The notes beneath the pieces were generated by a model, which had not been told where the DNA came from, ran no database searches, and saw only the letters and a list, made by a program, of their open reading frames with translations. 64,000 bases of DNA from Flagellimonas amphidinii (GTDB taxonomy: Bacteria > Bacteroidota > Bacteroidia > Flavobacteriales > Flavobacteriaceae): assembly GCF_013090115.1 (NCBI RefSeq), contig NZ_JABFNN010000037.1, positions 62,001 through 126,000 on the forward strand. Direction: 5' to 3'. Positions 60,451-64,000 of the stretch are shown here, in pieces. The position numbers and the translations under genes are program-made. Positions within the stretch are counted from its first letter, which is position 1, and each line of letters opens with the position of its first letter.

Positions 60451-61040
60451 ATATAAAATTCCGCCTCGGTGATTATTCTACCATACCCATCACATTTTAC
60501 GATATAGGCTCTTTTGTCTCGGTTCCATGTTGGCCTGTATTTTTTTAAAAACATAAAAAGAAGATAATGTTCATTGTCCAATCGTATAGGAGAGGAAAAG
60601 CCAAAGTGTATCAATGAGTGGTCCTCAGACAACCTTATTTTTTGGTCAAGTCCTACTATTGAATGGGGACTGTTGTCTGTATTGATTTCAGATATGACAG
60701 AATCCATAATTCCTTTCCCAAAATGTTTAGATAGATAAATACTTAAAGGGGTTGTTCTGTCTTTAAAAAATTTTAGCTCTTGCTTTAAATCGCTATCGAT
60801 TTTTTCCTTTTCTAGTATCAAAGGGAAAGGATATTCCGATTTTAATATGCTTTGCGCTTCCCTTTTTGTAATTATTCTTTGTGCAACAAGTGAATCAAAA
60901 TGTGCTTCTACCTCTTGTTGGTGTTCAAGAATTTTTTCACTCATGAATCTATTATAGGAATGGATGCCCAAACAATTTTGGGCACCCATATAACTTGAGA
61001 TAAAGTAAACTACTAACAAGACGCAAAAGCTGTGCTTCAT
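60438..61040 (-). CDS. Secreted hypothetical protein B (paralogue)
   Basis: The 200-residue protein has a signal peptide (LLVVYFISSYMGAQ), AQSILKSEYPFPLILEKEKIDSDLKQELKFF and GFSSPIRLDNEHYLLFMFLKK. Both regions align with protein A (EYPFP/QFPYP, SPIRLDNEHY/PPIRMDNEHF). It overlaps gene A by 13 bases and follows the HExxH lipoprotein gene by 21 bases, so the three form an operon. Confidence 0.65.
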   Translation of the reverse strand: MKHSFCVLLVVYFISSYMGAQNCLGIHSYNRFMSEKILEHQQEVEAHFDSLVAQRIITKREAQSILKSEYPFPLILEKEKIDSDLKQELKFFKDRTTPLSIYLSKHFGKGIMDSVISEINTDNSPHSIVGLDQKIRLSEDHSLIHFGFSSPIRLDNEHYLLFMFLKKYRPTWNRDKRAYIVKCDGYGRIITEAEFYIWHP

Positions 61041-61061
61041 ATTGATAAAGGTATAACAAAA

Positions 61062-62639
61062 CTAGTTGCTGGCACAAGGTTTTCCCTCGGCTAAACCCAG
61101 AAAGTTAGTACTTTCCCAATCCACAGTGTTTTGTACGGCCAATTCAAAATTTGCTTGTTCATCTGGGTCAGAATATTGAGTAGCATAGGTTGTAGTCATA
61201 TGTAGACCACTCCATGCTAAATAGGTATAATATTCATGGTCAAGGTCATAGCCCCTAGAGTCACCAAATTCCTCTATTCCATCCGCTATGTCATCTACAA
61301 GGTATGACATCGCCTGATGATGATAAAAGTTGTTGTAGCCTTGGTACTCGATATTTTTTTCCTTGGCTACTTTTAGTTTTACATATTCCTCTGCTAGAGC
61401 AGAAAGGTCAGCAAGTTCATCATATTTGGTAATATTACCATTTTCTGCAAGATAGTATAAAAGCGCATGGATATTTTCATGGAATGCTACACCATATATT
61501 GCAATATCTGTTGCCTCTTCCAAAAAAGTGTTGTCAAAAACTATCACGAACTTTTGTATGTTTCCGTACTTGTCAACTTTAAAATCTGTATGAGCCCTTG
61601 AACCCTTTAAATCTGCTGAAGAGTACTCTATATTATATACGCCTTCCTCACCAAATACATCTCTCATAAGTTTTGAGATAATATGGGTGTTTTGTGTTGT
61701 TGCATGAATTATCTTTTTCTGGCATTTTTTATCATCAGAAATCAAATATGTAATCTTAGTGGGTTTTACTTCTGTAGGAACTTTAATTGGGTAGGTGGCT
61801 GTTCCCTCAAAACCTGATGTGCCGTAAGAATAATAATTGTTCTGGGAAGGTGGTCCCGATGTCCCAGAATATTGCACATAATTATATGTGACTTCTGTGG
61901 TGGTTGAGGAATATTCACTTGGTTGGGCTATACGGTCTCCATTACGGTCCATATACCAATCTGTTATTGTGACAACTCGCTGCCAGCCGTATGAGGTTTC
62001 ACCGCTAGTGCCACCACAACTGCCTCCAGAGGTTTGGGGTTCTCTGCAATTGGCATTCCCATCGCAAACACTCCCGCGTTGGTAACACTTAGCGGTACTT
62101 CCTTTGGTCAATGGCGCACCTCCTTTTGTGCCTTCTGTGATAACTCCCTGTAAGGCATTCCCTTTATCGTAATACTGAGCCATTTGAACATAACCATTTT
62201 CATCATAGACCTGAACTGTCCCAGTAAAACTCCTTTTGGATAGGTCAAAATAAGAGTATTGAACGTCTCCGTTATGTGAATCCATCTTGACAACACTATA
62301 TTCCACGTTTCCGGATTGAGCGTGATGCTCCAGTAAAGTATAATCAATATTTGTTATTTTTTCATCAACAATCATCGGTGTAACCTTTTGTTGTATCGCA
62401 TATTCATACCATGTGCCCCCATCTACATTATATTCCTTGCCAGTGTCCCAGTCAACAACCAAATTGCCCTTTGGAATATTCTTCGAGTCAGTGAAATTGT
62501 CAAGATTGAGCTTTAATCCTATCTCCTGTTTCTGTTCTGAGGAGTTTTCTAAGTTCTCCATATAAGAATTCTCCTTTTCACAGCTTATAATCATAAGCAA
62601 TAACAGGCAAAATCTCAGTACTTTAATCGTAATTTTCAT
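61062..62639 (-). CDS. Lipoprotein with HExxH zinc-protease motif
   Basis: The 525-residue protein has a lipoprotein signal (LLLLMIISCEKE). Beta-rich stretches follow (VEYSVVKMDSHNGDVQYSYFDLS), then a Cys/Gly/Ser-rich segment near 190-220 (KCYQRGSVCDGNANCREP...GGSCGG). The C-terminal domain has His387-Glu-Asn-Ile-His391 in YGVAFHENIHALLYYL, a zincin active-site motif, followed by acidic residues that could give a third ligand. A cell-surface metallopeptidase is likely; the target is unknown. Two related secreted proteins follow in the operon. Confidence 0.7.
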   Translation of the reverse strand: MKITIKVLRFCLLLLMIISCEKENSYMENLENSSEQKQEIGLKLNLDNFTDSKNIPKGNLVVDWDTGKEYNVDGGTWYEYAIQQKVTPMIVDEKITNIDYTLLEHHAQSGNVEYSVVKMDSHNGDVQYSYFDLSKRSFTGTVQVYDENGYVQMAQYYDKGNALQGVITEGTKGGAPLTKGSTAKCYQRGSVCDGNANCREPQTSGGSCGGTSGETSYGWQRVVTITDWYMDRNGDRIAQPSEYSSTTTEVTYNYVQYSGTSGPPSQNNYYSYGTSGFEGTATYPIKVPTEVKPTKITYLISDDKKCQKKIIHATTQNTHIISKLMRDVFGEEGVYNIEYSSADLKGSRAHTDFKVDKYGNIQKFVIVFDNTFLEEATDIAIYGVAFHENIHALLYYLAENGNITKYDELADLSALAEEYVKLKVAKEKNIEYQGYNNFYHHQAMSYLVDDIADGIEEFGDSRGYDLDHEYYTYLAWSGLHMTTTYATQYSDPDEQANFELAVQNTVDWESTNFLGLAEGKPCASN

Positions 62640-63009
62640 TCAAAATGGTTTAGGTTAATAAATCGAATACTTGTAGCACCAAGTTAGTTTGATTTCCCAA
62701 AATTGTTTTACATAAAAACCTTAGTTTTTCTGGGGATTTTGCGCAGTTTCAGGATTTGATTCAGATTCTTTGAAAAATTGAAATCATAATTTTAACTGAG
62801 CAGATTTTCTAATATTCCCCCCTTTTTTCTGCGGGAGCAATGACCTCCCTTCATTGCTGGAACTTCGCAAGGCCAGAAAACCGGGCCAGTGTTCATTCCT
62901 ATTCATTTTAATCGTTATGGCCCCTCAAAACCCCGCACAACAGTATTGATTTGATGCTCAAGCCAAAACCGTTGTTTTTGCCCTTGCGTTTTGTTTTAAA
63001 GAATTGATA
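62640..63009. other. Intergenic region without a recognisable gene
   Basis: About 370 bases. It holds a perfect 8-bp hairpin AGCAATGA/TCATTGCT (62836-62858) and a T-rich patch. I see no open frame of coding quality and no consensus promoter. Confidence 0.6.
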
Positions 63010-63465
63010 TTAATGTTTTCTTCTCCATTCCCATGGTGGAACTGGTGACTTGTCTTTCCATAGACCCAACTTTTGATTACGGGCATGCACTTCTAAGGCG
63101 GCCAAGTCTTTATCCTTGGAATATTTTCTATAATGCCAGGCATACCCATTTTTAAGTAATTCTTGGGACAAGTCCAATCCATCTCCGTAGTGGATAAAAG
63201 CTATGGTACGCCCGTAGCGGTCTTGTCCTTTACTGATTACTTCAACTTCTCTAAAATAGATGGCATCTGAAGTGAATTTTTTGGCCTGTTTGCTAAAGGG
63301 TTGGGCATATTCAGGACAATCTATATCGGCAATCCTTATCGTGTGTTCTCTCAAATTTTTGTCGAGAACCACCACTGTATCACCGTCTTTGACCTTTACT
63401 ACTTTGCCCTGGATTTGTGCAATGCACAGCATAGGAACCCACAGAAGAAAAACTAATATTCTCAT
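63010..63465 (-). CDS. Secreted thermonuclease (SNase) family protein
   Basis: The 151-residue protein has a signal peptide (LLWVPMLCIAQ) and a staphylococcal-nuclease fold: GKVVKVKDGDTVVVLD, HTIRIADIDCPEYAQPFSKQAKKF (catalytic Arg/Glu region), DRYGRTIAFIHYGDGLDLSQELLKNGYAWHYRKY and the end LGLWKDKSPVPPWEWRR. Such nucleases are common on Bacteroidetes mobile elements near transfer genes and cut extracellular or periplasmic DNA. Confidence 0.9.
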   Translation of the reverse strand: MRILVFLLWVPMLCIAQIQGKVVKVKDGDTVVVLDKNLREHTIRIADIDCPEYAQPFSKQAKKFTSDAIYFREVEVISKGQDRYGRTIAFIHYGDGLDLSQELLKNGYAWHYRKYSKDKDLAALEVHARNQKLGLWKDKSPVPPWEWRRKH

Positions 63466-63658
63466 TGAACTGTTTTGAATACGGGCTATGCTATTACGAA
63501 GTTACATAATTCTTTCCTTGCCCGTCCTTCTCAAAATATCGTCAAACCTTTGGGTCTTGTCTAACATCTTTGTTCGGCTTGCTGCGGTAAGATTTATGTT
63601 TATATTTTGGTTTGGCACAAAGCCACAATGAATTATAGCCAACTTTGTTGTGCTTTCG

Positions 63659-63955
63659 TTATTTTATTTTCGTTTTAATTTGCTCAAAATCCTTATTCAA
63701 AAGCGATTCATATAATTCTTTGACTTCCGTCCAGTCTGAAGCTTTGAATTTTGACTCCTCTCCGTCAATAATAAAGGAAAGAGTTAAATCTTTATTCGTT
63801 TCAATCACATTCTCGTCATCTGTAATCATAGAAACCCAAAAAGCTCCATGTTCTTCATCCATTTCTTGAATGTCCTTAATTGCTTTTTCTATATCAGATA
63901 AATCGACATTGTCTTTTTGGTATCCAGCAGCGTATTGAATGTAAGATTCTGTCAT
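63659..63955 (-). CDS. Small acidic hypothetical protein
   Basis: The 98-residue protein (MTESYIQYAAGYQKDNVDL...) is rich in Asp and Glu, with a long N-terminal helix, then FWVSMITDDENVIETNKDLTLSFIIDGEESKFKASDW and a helical basic end. The small acidic composition resembles immunity proteins, but I cannot assign a family or partner. No signal peptide. Confidence 0.55.
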   Translation of the reverse strand: MTESYIQYAAGYQKDNVDLSDIEKAIKDIQEMDEEHGAFWVSMITDDENVIETNKDLTLSFIIDGEESKFKASDWTEVKELYESLLNKDFEQIKTKIK

Positions 63956-64000
63956 AGTTCTTTCTTATTCTATTCGTAAATGGACGCGCCTTTAAGAATC

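Overview
The window is a chromosomal segment of a Bacteroidota bacterium, most likely a marine member of the Flavobacteriaceae. The reasons are: promoters of the TTG-N19-TAnnTTTG type (clear copies at 1461-1490 and 26385-26414), frequent GTG/TTG starts without strong Shine-Dalgarno sequences, the rplM-rpsI-rpsB ribosomal cluster, and families typical of this phylum (DUF5916, DUF2723, DUF3857, Bacteroidetes Tra proteins). I cannot name the species.

Region 1 (1-26.5 kb) is mostly core genome. It holds rplM-rpsI-rpsB, an outer-membrane DUF5916 protein, and a complete tyrosine/homogentisate degradation operon (hppD, hmgA, fahA, a flavin-reductase-like protein and an aminotransferase). A MarR regulator is divergent from this operon, with a palindromic operator candidate on the hppD promoter. 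Next come a GntR/slipin pair, polA, a small set of accessory genes (15.6-19.4 kb), a glycosylasparaginase, cutC, a metallophosphoesterase, a thioredoxin-fold protein without its cysteines and a large DUF2723 membrane protein. The core stretch ends at tRNA-Gln(TTG).

Region 2 (26.5-29.8 kb) is the likely left end of an integrated conjugative element. It has iteron-like repeats, a perfect 34-bp inverted repeat around a small gene, an XRE regulator, a hairpin-rich repeat region and a serine recombinase.

Region 3 (29.8-45.4 kb) is cargo. It starts with a giant TPR/MORN-repeat protein and two DUF3857 proteins. Then follows a head-to-tail run of mostly small, unrelated, often secreted genes. Most are separated by one short sequence, consensus AAAGTTCAAAwAAACGAT, which lies between (and often overlaps) the stop and start codons. 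I count 12 copies here on the + strand and 4 more on the - strand before the accessory genes next to polA. This looks like a cassette-type gene array with its own repeat, and is the most unusual feature of the window.

Region 4 (45.4-59.7 kb) is the transfer module: an amidase, a BfmA-like accessory protein and a MobB-type relaxase next to an oriT candidate, a VirD4-like coupling ATPase, a Bacteroidetes-type type IV secretion operon (VirB2, B3, B4, B5, B6, B8, B10 and B9-like proteins, TraO, an enlarged TraQ-like lipoprotein), and a strong terminator. Region 5 (59.8-64 kb) has minus-strand genes: two related secreted proteins, a lipoprotein with an HExxH zinc-protease motif, a secreted thermonuclease and a small acidic protein. 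The right end of the element is not visible.
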